Source: Halotia branconii CENA392
GTDB lineage: Bacteria > Cyanobacteriota > Cyanobacteriia > Cyanobacteriales > Nostocaceae
NCBI RefSeq assembly: GCF_029953635.1
Contig: NZ_CP124543.1
Location: forward strand, 3,575,455 to 3,639,454
Length of the DNA stretch: 64,000 bases
Reading direction: 5' to 3'
A program made the translations under genes and the position numbers. A model generated the notes under the pieces. It had not been told where the DNA came from, ran no database searches, and saw nothing but the letters and a program-made list of their open reading frames with translations. Numbering within the stretch: position 1 is the stretch's first letter; each line of letters begins with the position of its first letter. Shown piece by piece: positions 8,793 through 17,226 of this stretch.

Positions 8793-10679
8793 ATGAGCAT
8801 TTACCAATCCTTGAAAAAATCTTATAGAAAAAGCCGCGATCGTAACAATGACTGGCGGTTATTTCTGCGTTTAGTACCTTATATCCGTCATAGCCAAGGA
8901 ATACTAGTATTAGTAATGGTTTTACTGGTGCTGGTAGCCGTAGCTAATGCTGTACAGCCGCTGCTAATTGGACAGATTATTTCTTTAATTCGCAATGAAC
9001 CAAGTGCCTACGAGTTTCTAAGGAATCGCCCCTTGGGGCAAGGGTTAAACATTCTTTTAGGGTTGCTAGTCGTTGCAATTACTACACGACTGATAGTAAC
9101 AGGTCTTCAGGGTTATCTACTACAGAAGCTAGGGCAACAAATTACAGCTGCAATTCGTCGGGACTTATTTCATCACGTAACATCTCTAGCAGTGCGTTTT
9201 TTTGATCGCACACCCGTAGGTAAGTTAATTACTCGACTGACTAGTGATGTGGAAGTATTGGGAGATGTCTTTTCTACTGGGGCGATTGGGATTGTATCCA
9301 ATATATTTTCTATGTTAGTTATCATTGGCGTGATGGTTTCTATCCAATGGCAACTTGCTTGCTTGCTATTAGTGATACTTTTACCCATCACCTCAATGAT
9401 TATTTACTTTCAGCAGCAGTATCGCCAAGCCAACTACAAAGCACGAGAAGAACTTTCGATTTTAAACTCCCAGCTACAAGAAAATGTGGTTGGCATGAAT
9501 GTAGTGCAGTTGTTCCGGCGAGAAAAATTTAATGCCCAAATGTTTCGCGACAGCAACGAACGCTACACCCAGCAAGTAGATCAAACCATTTTTTATGATT
9601 CAGCTGTTTCTGCAACCCTTGAATGGATTGGCTTAGTAGCTATTGCAGGTGTGCTTTGGTTGGGTGGTTGGTTACTGTTGGGAAATAATCTCACCTTTGG
9701 GACTTTATCAGCATTTGTTTTATATGCTCAAAGATTATTTGATCCTCTCAAAGATTTTGCTGAAAAATTTACTGTCATTCAAGCTGGGTTTACTGCTATA
9801 GAACGTGTTAGCGATATTTTAGATGAACCAATAGAAATCCGCGATCGCCCTACTGTCAATACACGTTTTTCGATGTTTGATGCTAAATTCGGCTACATTG
9901 ACGAAATTGCTGCTGATTTAGAATCCGAAAATTTTCAAACTACGCCGGAATTAGGCGAAATCCGCTTTGAACATGTCTGGTTTGCCTACAAAGATGACGA
10001 TTATGTCATTAAAGATTTAGACTTTGTGATTCATCCTGGTGAAAAAGTGGCATTAGTAGGCCCTACTGGTGCAGGTAAAAGTTCAATCATTCGTCTTTTG
10101 TGTCGCCTTTATGAACCCACTCAAGGGCGGATTTTAGTTGATGGCGTAGATATTAGAGAACTACCCCAAGCAGAACTGCGACGCTATTTAGCGGTGATTT
10201 TACAAGAAGGCTTTTTATTTGCTGGGGATGTTAAGAGTAATATTACTTTAGGCGATCGCTACACATTGGAAGAAATTGAAGAAGCTGCCCAAAAAACAAA
10301 TGTTGCTCAATTCATTGAACAACTACCCCTAGGATATGATACTCAATTAAGAGAAAGAGGTACAAATATTTCTAGTGGCGAAAAACAACTGTTAGCCTTT
10401 GCCCGTGCAGCCATTCGCAATCCGCAAATATTGATATTAGATGAAGCAACCGCTAGTTTAGATGTAGGCACAGAAGCCTTAATTCAAGAAGCCTTAAACC
10501 AACTTTTAGTTAAACGTACTGCGATTATTATCGCTCACCGTTTGTCTACAATTCGCAATGTAGACCGGATTTTTGTGTTGAAGCGAGGTGAATTAATCGA
10601 ACAGGGAAGCCATGACGAATTATTGCAACAAGGAGGAATGTATGCCACTTTACACAACTTGCAAATGTTAGGAACTTAG
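8793..10679 (+). CDS. ABC exporter half-transporter (MsbA/MdlB-like)
   Basis: A fused permease-ATPase of 628 residues. A type I ABC exporter membrane domain with about six helices spans roughly residues 35-340, and the nucleotide-binding domain about 380-628. Visible motifs are Walker A GPTGAGKSS (about 423), a Q-loop (VILQEGFLFAG), the signature SSGEKQ (about 525), Walker B ILILDEATASLD (about 545) and the switch His in IIAHRLST. Such half-transporters work as homo- or heterodimers and export lipids, peptides or drugs; the substrate cannot be told here. No partner ABC gene is adjacent, so a homodimer is likely. The N-terminus is Arg/Lys-rich. Family assignment is certain. Confidence 0.9.
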   Translation: MSIYQSLKKSYRKSRDRNNDWRLFLRLVPYIRHSQGILVLVMVLLVLVAVANAVQPLLIGQIISLIRNEPSAYEFLRNRPLGQGLNILLGLLVVAITTRLIVTGLQGYLLQKLGQQITAAIRRDLFHHVTSLAVRFFDRTPVGKLITRLTSDVEVLGDVFSTGAIGIVSNIFSMLVIIGVMVSIQWQLACLLLVILLPITSMIIYFQQQYRQANYKAREELSILNSQLQENVVGMNVVQLFRREKFNAQMFRDSNERYTQQVDQTIFYDSAVSATLEWIGLVAIAGVLWLGGWLLLGNNLTFGTLSAFVLYAQRLFDPLKDFAEKFTVIQAGFTAIERVSDILDEPIEIRDRPTVNTRFSMFDAKFGYIDEIAADLESENFQTTPELGEIRFEHVWFAYKDDDYVIKDLDFVIHPGEKVALVGPTGAGKSSIIRLLCRLYEPTQGRILVDGVDIRELPQAELRRYLAVILQEGFLFAGDVKSNITLGDRYTLEEIEEAAQKTNVAQFIEQLPLGYDTQLRERGTNISSGEKQLLAFARAAIRNPQILILDEATASLDVGTEALIQEALNQLLVKRTAIIIAHRLSTIRNVDRIFVLKRGELIEQGSHDELLQQGGMYATLHNLQMLGT

Positions 10680-10869
10680 TGAATTTAATAATTTGATGCT
10701 TTCTGTTTTTTTACTCTAAAATAAAGAAAGTTTTTCACTAAAAACCTGAAAAGTTCGCTTTCAATGTAAATCATTTGCTAGGAATATCAATATAAACCTA
10801 GAAACCCACATAAAATCTGAGTTGTTTAATTACGAATTTGGTAGATGATAACCCTTTTCTTTCACTAAA

Positions 10870-11847
10870 TCATATACTATAAGTTACGATTTTATGAGAG
10901 ACAAGCCAGAAACTATCTACAGCATATTTGACAAATACAGATTTTTTTGTTGCCTTGCAAGAACTTTTTACTTGTAGAGTCTTTGTTTCATCTTTGACAA
11001 GTTTAGCTTGGTAAGTGTAAAGAGAGCCAGCTTTGTCTTCAAAAGTTAGTTCACCTAAAATAGTGTTGTTATCTAAACTTTGCTCAATAATTTTACCTGC
11101 CACTTGATAATTGAACCAATTCCATCCGTTTTTCAAAATGAGTTCTCTTTCTAAAATCTGAATCGCTGGAGGTAAAATTCCCCAGCCTCGATAGATTTTA
11201 TTGAAACATTGAATATCACCAGTACGCGTCAAAATTGACCGGAATGACTCTTGTTCAAGCAGACCATAATATCTTCCTTCTGGTAAATCTATAGCTGTTG
11301 GTGCAAATCGATGTCCACCAAAATGACTGGATTGCCAAACCCGAATATTATCCAAGTGCAAATCAGAGATAGCAGCTTTAGCATAAAAATAAAAAGGATT
11401 ACCATATCTAGCACAGCACTGATCATAGCTACCGTGGGTACACACTAAAATGTCTCTAGTTTTACTTGTTGCTATTTCATATTTAGGTGTTTTTCCCCGT
11501 AAATATTTTTTAATTACTTCGGCTACTTGTTCAATATTTGGTACTTGAAACTCTTGCTGACGATATCCGTGGCTTAAACCTGTTTGCCTTTGATAAATCA
11601 ACAAAGTTGTATGATCTGACTTATGTGATAAATCATTAGCAATTAACAGAAATCTAATTGGCAATTTAGCACGATTTACCTCTTCTACCAAAATCTGCAA
11701 GTTTTTTGGTATCCATTTAGAATTAAAAGCTTCTGACATCCACGGTGGAGGACATTCAATTAAAATATAAGTTTGATAATTAATTGCACTACCAATAACA
11801 TCTTCTCCTACCTTTCGGGCATAATCAGAACAAAAAAAAGTATTCAT
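10870..11847 (-). CDS. Sucrase/ferredoxin-like family protein
   Basis: A 325-residue protein matching the Suc_Fer-like family (thioredoxin-like ferredoxins). It shows an early Cys (FFCSDYAR), the cluster-type segment CTHGSYDQCCARYG near residue 135, and the family motif SSHFGGHRFAPTA with RYYGLL. These proteins are predicted [2Fe-2S] proteins. In cyanobacteria I recall them often sitting with siderophore or iron-uptake genes, but the biochemical role is unproven. The gene stands alone. A 19-bp Fur-box-like palindrome lies about 265 bp upstream at 12112-12130, which fits iron-responsive expression. Family call is from motifs; regulation is inferred. Confidence 0.8.
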   Translation of the reverse strand: MNTFFCSDYARKVGEDVIGSAINYQTYILIECPPPWMSEAFNSKWIPKNLQILVEEVNRAKLPIRFLLIANDLSHKSDHTTLLIYQRQTGLSHGYRQQEFQVPNIEQVAEVIKKYLRGKTPKYEIATSKTRDILVCTHGSYDQCCARYGNPFYFYAKAAISDLHLDNIRVWQSSHFGGHRFAPTAIDLPEGRYYGLLEQESFRSILTRTGDIQCFNKIYRGWGILPPAIQILERELILKNGWNWFNYQVAGKIIEQSLDNNTILGELTFEDKAGSLYTYQAKLVKDETKTLQVKSSCKATKKSVFVKYAVDSFWLVSHKIVTYSI

Positions 11848-12111
11848 TGATCGTACTCATTAGATATATATTCAGAACAAAGGGTACAATAAACTAAAAC
11901 TGTGTTTTGTGTTACATTCTCCTTGACTTAAAAAGAACGAAAAAAACTAATCTACATTTACTAGTTAATGCCAAGTAGCCACTTTATAACATCATTTTTC
12001 CTAAACATCTTTGCCATTAATAAAATCTCTACAATATAGCTGAACAAACTTCAAAGAAAAAGGTGTCCTTGTTCAATCCCTTGAATTGATAGAAATTTAT
12101 TCTCCCTCCTT

Positions 12112-12130
12112 AATGATAATATTTATCATT
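12112..12130 (-). promoter_or_regulatory. Candidate Fur box
   Basis: A perfect 8-3-8 inverted repeat, AATGATAA then TAT then TTATCATT, closely follows the 19-bp Fur consensus. It lies about 265 bp upstream of the sucrase/ferredoxin-like start on the same transcriptional side. A purine-rich AAGGAGGGAG stretch directly follows on the minus strand, so an unrecognised short leader is possible. The sequence match is seen; Fur binding is inferred. Confidence 0.55.
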
Positions 12131-12318
12131 TGAGATTGGTAAAGATTTTATGTATGTTTACGTTTTGTAATATAGTTCTTATATATGCATAGTTACTGAG
12201 AACCAATGCTACAGTTGGAAAAAACTATAGGACTAGTAATAGCAGTCCTTAATCATTCGTAAAACTCTTTTTCTCTTTCTTCGTGTCCTTTGCGCCCTAA
12301 CGTGCGGCTTCCGCCTTA

Positions 12319-12469
12319 TACCGTTTCACTTTAAAGTTGATACATTTGGGCAAGCAGGGGAGGCAGGGGGCAGGGAGCAGGGGAGGCAGAGGAAGCAGGG
12401 GAGGCAGGGGAAGCAGAGGGCAGGGGGAGTAAGAAAAGTAATTTGTATCAATAATTTCGTGAAATAGTA
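12319..12469. mobile_element. MITE-like element A, copy 1 (151 bp)
   Basis: The ends TACCGTTTCAC and GTGAAATAGTA form imperfect terminal inverted repeats, and similarity continues inward to TTGATACA on both sides. TTA directly repeats on both flanks (12316-12318 and 12470-12472), as expected of a 3-bp target-site duplication. The interior is a purine-rich array of GCAGGGGA-type units. A second copy lies at 39033-39210. No coding capacity. Confidence 0.72.
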
Positions 12470-12531
12470 TTAGCGGTATGCGGTTCGTTAAAAAGAATAT
12501 TTTTCACAACTGGGATAGGATTGCTATACTT

Positions 12532-12580
12532 ACTTAGTGTCTTAGTGACAAAAAAACCGGAATCACTAAGACACTTAAGT
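12532..12580. repeat. Inverted repeat downstream of cydB
   Basis: Arms of about 17-18 nt built on CTTAGTGTCTTAGTGA pair with one bulge across a loop containing seven T (minus strand). No T-tract follows on the minus strand, so this is a dispersed CTTAGTG/CACTAAG repeat rather than a clear terminator. Related sequence lies between sufB and sufC. Confidence 0.6.
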
Positions 12581-12619
12581 ATGTTTAGGTCAAGTCAATT
12601 GTCAACTTATAGATGATAT

Positions 12620-13633
12620 CTATTCTCCATATTGACCACCTGTTACCTTACCTCGAAAAACAATGTATTGGTAGAGGTTGTAAAACAGCATTATTGGGAT
12701 AAGAAAGCCAATAAAGATAATCATGATTACTAGAGAACTAGGATCAGCAGCAGCTTCATAGATAGTGATCTTAGTGGGAATAATGTAGGGAAAGACAACC
12801 AATCCTAAGCCCAAAAACGTCAACACAAACAGCAAAATTGTCCAGACGAAAGGCGCTCTTTCTTCTTGGCGATTGAGACTTTGCAAAAGTTGCCAAATTA
12901 ACCATACTCCCAAGATAGGAATGACAGCAAAGATGTAAACTAAAGGCTGTTGAAACAAACGCGATCGCGCACTTTCATAAATAATTGGTGTTGTAATCGT
13001 GATAAAAACAGCACCAATCAAAGTTGTCCAAGCGGCAAGTTTAGCAGTTTTGTAATGAGTTACCTGCAATTCCCCGGTGGTTTTCCACACCAGATAGGTA
13101 GAACCAATTAGCACATAAGCTTGAATTAACGTCAAAGCCACCAACGTCGAGGGAATACTCAGCCAATCCCAAGTTGTACCAATAAAGTGTCCCGTTTCAT
13201 CAACCGCAATACCTTTGAGTACAGCACCAAGGGCAAATCCTTGACCGAGTGCAGCTAAAAAACTGCCAGCACCAAAAGCGAAATTCCAAAAGAATTTGCG
13301 GGTAGATAGCTCCCGAAATTCAAATGCTACAGCCCGAAAAATAAACCCAAACACCATCGTTAAAATCGGGATGTATAAAGCAGTCAAAATCGTGCCGTAA
13401 GCTAAGGGAAATGCACCAAATAAACCTCCTCCCATCAGTACCAGCCAAGTTTCATTAGCATCCCAGATGTTGCTTAAGCTGGTCATTAAGATGCCCCGGC
13501 GTTCATCATCAGAGGAGGTAAGAGACAATATCCCTACCCCCAAGTCAAACCCGTCTAACATTACGTACAGGAATAAGAACAGAGCTAAAACTACAAACCA
13601 TACTTGGGGGAGAAAATAGCTGAGCGTCTCCAT
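12620..13633 (-). CDS. cydB: Cytochrome bd-type quinol oxidase subunit II
   Basis: A 337-residue polytopic protein of the CydB family, with nine or so hydrophobic helices and the conserved N-terminal WFVVLALFLFLYVMLDGFD segment. CydB pairs with CydA to form the membrane quinol:O2 oxidoreductase. In cyanobacteria it is an alternative terminal oxidase drawing on plastoquinol. The ATG at 13633 follows a GGAG site. Only 8 nt separate it from the cydA stop, so the two are one operon. Length is usual for the family. Confidence 0.93.
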   Translation of the reverse strand: METLSYFLPQVWFVVLALFLFLYVMLDGFDLGVGILSLTSSDDERRGILMTSLSNIWDANETWLVLMGGGLFGAFPLAYGTILTALYIPILTMVFGFIFRAVAFEFRELSTRKFFWNFAFGAGSFLAALGQGFALGAVLKGIAVDETGHFIGTTWDWLSIPSTLVALTLIQAYVLIGSTYLVWKTTGELQVTHYKTAKLAAWTTLIGAVFITITTPIIYESARSRLFQQPLVYIFAVIPILGVWLIWQLLQSLNRQEERAPFVWTILLFVLTFLGLGLVVFPYIIPTKITIYEAAADPSSLVIMIIFIGFLIPIMLFYNLYQYIVFRGKVTGGQYGE

Positions 13634-13641
13634 ACAATCTC

Positions 13642-15087
13642 CTACTCTTGTGCTTCTACAGGACGTTCATCGGGAACAAACTCTCCAGGGGTAGTTTCCA
13701 CGGCTGGTTTGTCTACTTCCATTCCTGGTATTGGTAGGTTTAAATTGGGGCCTCTACGGATAATGCGACTACCAAAGTACAAAACCGCAACAAATAAAAT
13801 GCTGTAGACTGTGGCAAAGCCAGTCAGCGAGACTAAGACATTGCTAGCAGGGATATGAGATGCAGCGTCAACTGTACGAATTTGTCCGTAGAGAGTCCAA
13901 GGCTGTCTGCCTACACAGCGGACAATCCAACCAGACTCTACAGCGATGTATCCCAAAGGAGCCGCTAAAATCCAGCCGCGCATTAACCACTTTTGCTGAG
14001 CAATATTTTCGGCTGAGAGCTTACCCCGCAACCATTGCAATGTACTCAATAGCATTAAGCCAGCAAAGAAAAAGCCGATAGCAATCATGGTACGGAAAGC
14101 GTAGTAAATCAAACCAACCATGTGCGGACGATCCTCTGGTTGCCATTCTTTCAAGCCGCGTAGTGGTTCCGAAAGATTCTTTTTAAATTCCAGAATGTAC
14201 CCTAATGCATTAGGTACGGTGATTTCCCAATCGTTTTTCTGAGCTTTTTCGTTGGGTATAGCTAAAAGACTCCAATCCGCAGGTTTGCCAGCAGGTGAAG
14301 ATTCCCACTGAGCCTCCATTGCAGCGAGTTTTGTTGGTTGATAATGAAAAACTTGTTCGCCGCTTAAATGCCCGATGTATATTTGTAACGGAGCAACTGC
14401 GATCGCAGCTGCCAAAGCAATCTTCAAAGACTTAGCAAAAAACGCCTGATGGCGGTCTTTTAGCACATACCAAGCACTAATTCCACCAATCACAAACAAA
14501 GAAGTCTCCAATGTGGCAAAGAACATGTGCAGCACACTGTTGACCATGAAGGGATTTAAAATTGCCTGAAAGTAATCGTGGACAATAAATTTACCATTAA
14601 CCATTTCTCCACCTGCGGGAGTTTGCATCCAGGAATTTGCTGTTAAAATCCACAGGGTTGATAAGTTAGCTCCTACAGCCACCAAAATGGTCGCAAGATA
14701 GTGAATGGCAGGGTTGACACGTTCCCAGCCAAATAACATAATTCCTAAAAATGCAGCTTCTAGCATGAATGCCCAAGAAGCTTCAAAGCCAATCACACTA
14801 CCAAAAAAGTTCCCTGCTGCCTCAGAAAAAGGGGCCCAATTAGTCCCAAATTGAAATTCCATTGGGATACCTGTTGCTACACCAATCCCAAAGTTCAGAA
14901 CGTAGAACTTAGACCAAAAGCGGGCATGAAGATAATAATCTGGATTACGAGTTTTCAGCCATACTCCCTCGACGATTACTAAATAAATCCCCATCCCTGT
15001 AGTCAGGACAGGCCAAAGCATGTGAAATATCGCAGTCAAAGCAAATTGCATCCGTGATAGCACCACAGAATCGGATAAAAATTCCAC
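13642..15087 (-). CDS. cydA: Cytochrome bd-type quinol oxidase subunit I, short Q-loop type
   Basis: A 481-residue CydA protein. Heme ligands are visible: His22 (FHMLWP), His187 (VLHMFF) and Met334 (FRTMIAIG), with acidic residues Glu102 and Glu110 in the proton-path helix. The motif GRQPW lies at 393-397. The Q-loop is short, as in the cyanide-insensitive (CioA) group. The start is a GTG at 15087 with GGGGAAAA upstream; an ATG alternative would remove the conserved N-terminal helix. It is first in the cydAB operon and no cydX-like gene is seen. It oxidises plastoquinol and reduces O2 to water. Assignment is firm; the CIO-like label rests on loop length. Confidence 0.93.
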   Translation of the reverse strand: MEFLSDSVVLSRMQFALTAIFHMLWPVLTTGMGIYLVIVEGVWLKTRNPDYYLHARFWSKFYVLNFGIGVATGIPMEFQFGTNWAPFSEAAGNFFGSVIGFEASWAFMLEAAFLGIMLFGWERVNPAIHYLATILVAVGANLSTLWILTANSWMQTPAGGEMVNGKFIVHDYFQAILNPFMVNSVLHMFFATLETSLFVIGGISAWYVLKDRHQAFFAKSLKIALAAAIAVAPLQIYIGHLSGEQVFHYQPTKLAAMEAQWESSPAGKPADWSLLAIPNEKAQKNDWEITVPNALGYILEFKKNLSEPLRGLKEWQPEDRPHMVGLIYYAFRTMIAIGFFFAGLMLLSTLQWLRGKLSAENIAQQKWLMRGWILAAPLGYIAVESGWIVRCVGRQPWTLYGQIRTVDAASHIPASNVLVSLTGFATVYSILFVAVLYFGSRIIRRGPNLNLPIPGMEVDKPAVETTPGEFVPDERPVEAQE

Positions 15088-15441
15088 GAATTTTCCCCAT
15101 TAGTTAGCCACACTTAACAGGATAGACTCATACTCTGTAGAGTCAACCTCAAAGGGGCAGCACTTCAACTACGCGGTAGTTGAATCTCGACTTCGCGGCA
15201 GTTGAGCGTAGTCGAAACTCAATTGCCGCGCAGCGCCGCACTGAGCCTGTCGAAGTGTCGAAACTCAGTGACCAAAGTTGAGGAGCTAGTTTGTTGCAGT
15301 GAGTCTAGCAATGCGTAAAGCTTAGCTATGCCGCAGGCTTTACGGGGGCGAGGTTTTCAACCTTATTGTTTTGATAAATATGCAATGATTTGTTCTATGC
15401 AGCGATCGCTTCTACTACTCTGTCAAGATAATTTTGCTGGG
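15088..15441. repeat. Repeat-packed intergenic region
   Basis: No gene. Positions 15160-15275 carry several direct and inverted copies of the CACTTCGACTACGC / CGAAACTCAGTGACC module, also found at 25895, 28003, 39090 and 51672. Positions 15323-15374 repeat the 8667-8719 sequence. The left part of MITE-like element B starts at 15416. Confidence 0.7.
15323..15374. repeat. ~53-bp dispersed repeat, copy 2
   Basis: Matches 8667-8719 from TAGCTATGCCGCAGG through TTTTGAT with minor changes. Function unknown. Confidence 0.8.
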
Positions 15442-15539
15442 TTAATGTGAAAAAGTCCACTTCTTTTCTCCCCCTACTTCCCCTGCTTCCCCTGCTTCCC
15501 CTGCCTGCCTCCACCTGTTATTTTTGGGTTGACAGACCA
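15416..15539 (-). mobile_element. MITE-like element B, copy 1 (124 bp), inserted in the EAL gene
   Basis: Read on the minus strand the ends are TGGTCTGTCAA and TTGACAGAGTA, an imperfect inverted repeat sharing TCTGTCAA. GTAG lies directly on both sides (plus strand CTAC at 15412-15415 and 15540-15543), a 4-bp target-site duplication. A copy of exactly the same length lies at 56484-56607, flanked by CTAG on both sides. The interior is a GCAGGGGA-type purine-rich array. Removing the element and one GTAG restores a short open end to the host gene. Confidence 0.85.
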
Positions 15540-17226
15540 CTACTGGCTGACGCAACATTTGAGTAATTATATCAGCAGGGACAGGGCGACTAAAGTAAAA
15601 TCCCTGACCTTCGTCACAGCCGCGCATTTGCAAATATTCCAGTTGTTCTTGAGTTTCTACGCCTTCGGCTGTGATGTTTAATCGCAAACTCTTGGCTAAG
15701 GCAATAATCGCATCGGTGACAGCGGCGCTATCAGGATTAGTCATTACGTCTTGCACAAATGATCGATCAATTTTTAACATGTTGACAGGAAAACGTTTCA
15801 AGTAGTTCAAAGAAGAATAGCCAGTACCGAAGTCATCCAAAGCCAGGGATATACCTAGTTCTCGCAATTGTTTTAGAGTTTTCATAGAGCGCTCAATGTC
15901 AGCCATTAAAAAGCTTTCAGTTACTTCTAATTCCAGATTCGATGCTTCTAGTTCTGTTTCTTGCAGAATTTGGCTGATTATCTCTACTAAATTGGGTAGT
16001 TCAAACTGTCGAGCTGATAAGTTTACCGAAATGCGAATTGGGGAAAATCCTGCCAGTTGCCAAGCACGGTTTTGGGCGCAAGCAGTTCGCAAAACCCATT
16101 CACCTATGGGTACAATTAAATTATTAGCTTCGGCAATGGGAATAAACTTTGTAGGAGAAACTAAGCCTAAAGTTGGATGTTGCCAACGAACTAACGCTTC
16201 CATCGCCATTATTTGTTTGCTGTGTAAATCAATTAGGGGTTGATAATAAACCAGCATTTCGTTACGTTCAAGTGCCCCATGTAATTCATTTTCTAAAGTT
16301 AGTCGCTGCCGTAATTGAGCATTAATTTCTGGTGAATAAAACTGGAATTGGTTACGTCCCTGCCGTTTGGCTTGATACAATGCTATGTGAGCTTGTTGTA
16401 ATAGTTGATCCACACAATTTGGAGCTTCGCAGCCATTGATTGTAATACCGATACTAACTGTAATATGAATCGAGTTGCCTGCTATCAAAAAGGGTTTTGC
16501 CAGGGTAGTTAGTAGCAGTTGAGATAACTTGATTATACTTTCAAAAGAATGAATCTCGATTTGAGCGATCGCAAATTCATCTTTACCCAAATGAGCCAAA
16601 ATATCTGTTTGAGCTATGCAGGTTGTCAAACGTTGGCCAACTGCTCTTAACAATAAATTAGTTTGTTCATGTTCCAACGTATGACTCATAGCCGTGAAAT
16701 CATCGATACCCAATAAAAAAACTGCTACAAGCCCTTGATGGTTTGGAGGTTGAGATAAGGTATTATTAAGGCGATCGCCAAACAAATCTCGATTGGGTAA
16801 ACCAGTCAAATCATCATAGTTAGTGATGTAGTGAATTAGCTCATCCAGTTTGTGCAAAGTTTGTGAAGTATCTGCCATCAATGTCCCTGCTTCATCGGCA
16901 AACTGTATAGGTAGTTCAGGTAATGTTTTGGTGTTTAGATAATTTTGTAGAGCAGCAGATGTCAAAATAACTGGGGCGAGAAGATGGCGGAGTGCATAAA
17001 GAGTAGCTGCCGTACCCGCTAACGTAGCAAACAAAGCAATAATCAAAACTTGTGCTGCCATCTCCAAAGAATAAGAATTGGAGATGACGAAACTAAAAAG
17101 TAAAGTCAAAAGTGGTACATGCGTTCCTAAAAATGCCACCAACATAATTTTGGCGGTATAACTTTTCTTGAGTACTCTCAAATGAGCTAAGGACGAGTAC
17201 AGGAAAAGTCTGTGATTTAACTTCAT
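15442..17226 (-). CDS. Membrane GGDEF-EAL protein, likely c-di-GMP phosphodiesterase
   Basis: A 594-residue protein. Two hydrophobic segments (about 27-50 and 57-80) are followed by a linker, a GGDEF domain (about 130-300) and an EAL domain (about 310-558). The cyclase motif is degenerate: GKDEF at 214-218 in place of GGDEF. The phosphodiesterase motifs are intact: EAL at 343-345, DDFGTGYSSL at 464-473, AEGVET at 520-525. It therefore probably hydrolyses c-di-GMP, with GGDEF as a regulatory domain. The last 32 residues (563-594, Gly/Glu/Lys-rich, ending WTFSH) are encoded by MITE-like element B. The ancestral gene would have ended QPV-EAIAA at about 567 residues. Confidence 0.88.
   Translation of the reverse strand: MKLNHRLFLYSSLAHLRVLKKSYTAKIMLVAFLGTHVPLLTLLFSFVISNSYSLEMAAQVLIIALFATLAGTAATLYALRHLLAPVILTSAALQNYLNTKTLPELPIQFADEAGTLMADTSQTLHKLDELIHYITNYDDLTGLPNRDLFGDRLNNTLSQPPNHQGLVAVFLLGIDDFTAMSHTLEHEQTNLLLRAVGQRLTTCIAQTDILAHLGKDEFAIAQIEIHSFESIIKLSQLLLTTLAKPFLIAGNSIHITVSIGITINGCEAPNCVDQLLQQAHIALYQAKRQGRNQFQFYSPEINAQLRQRLTLENELHGALERNEMLVYYQPLIDLHSKQIMAMEALVRWQHPTLGLVSPTKFIPIAEANNLIVPIGEWVLRTACAQNRAWQLAGFSPIRISVNLSARQFELPNLVEIISQILQETELEASNLELEVTESFLMADIERSMKTLKQLRELGISLALDDFGTGYSSLNYLKRFPVNMLKIDRSFVQDVMTNPDSAAVTDAIIALAKSLRLNITAEGVETQEQLEYLQMRGCDEGQGFYFSRPVPADIITQMLRQPVVVCQPKNNRWRQAGEAGEAGEVGGEKKWTFSH

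Larger units (their letters stand above)
11848..12619. other. Intergenic region with Fur-box candidate and a MITE-like element
   Basis: No gene larger than a few codons is supported. The region holds the leader of the leftward ferredoxin-like gene, the Fur-box candidate at 12112-12130, a MITE-like element at 12319-12469, and an 18-bp inverted repeat (12532-12580) downstream of cydB. Confidence 0.6.

Noticed and set aside
12532-12580. Terminator for cydAB
   Set aside because: The stem is strong, but the T-run is in the loop and none follows the stem on the minus strand; it matches a dispersed repeat family.
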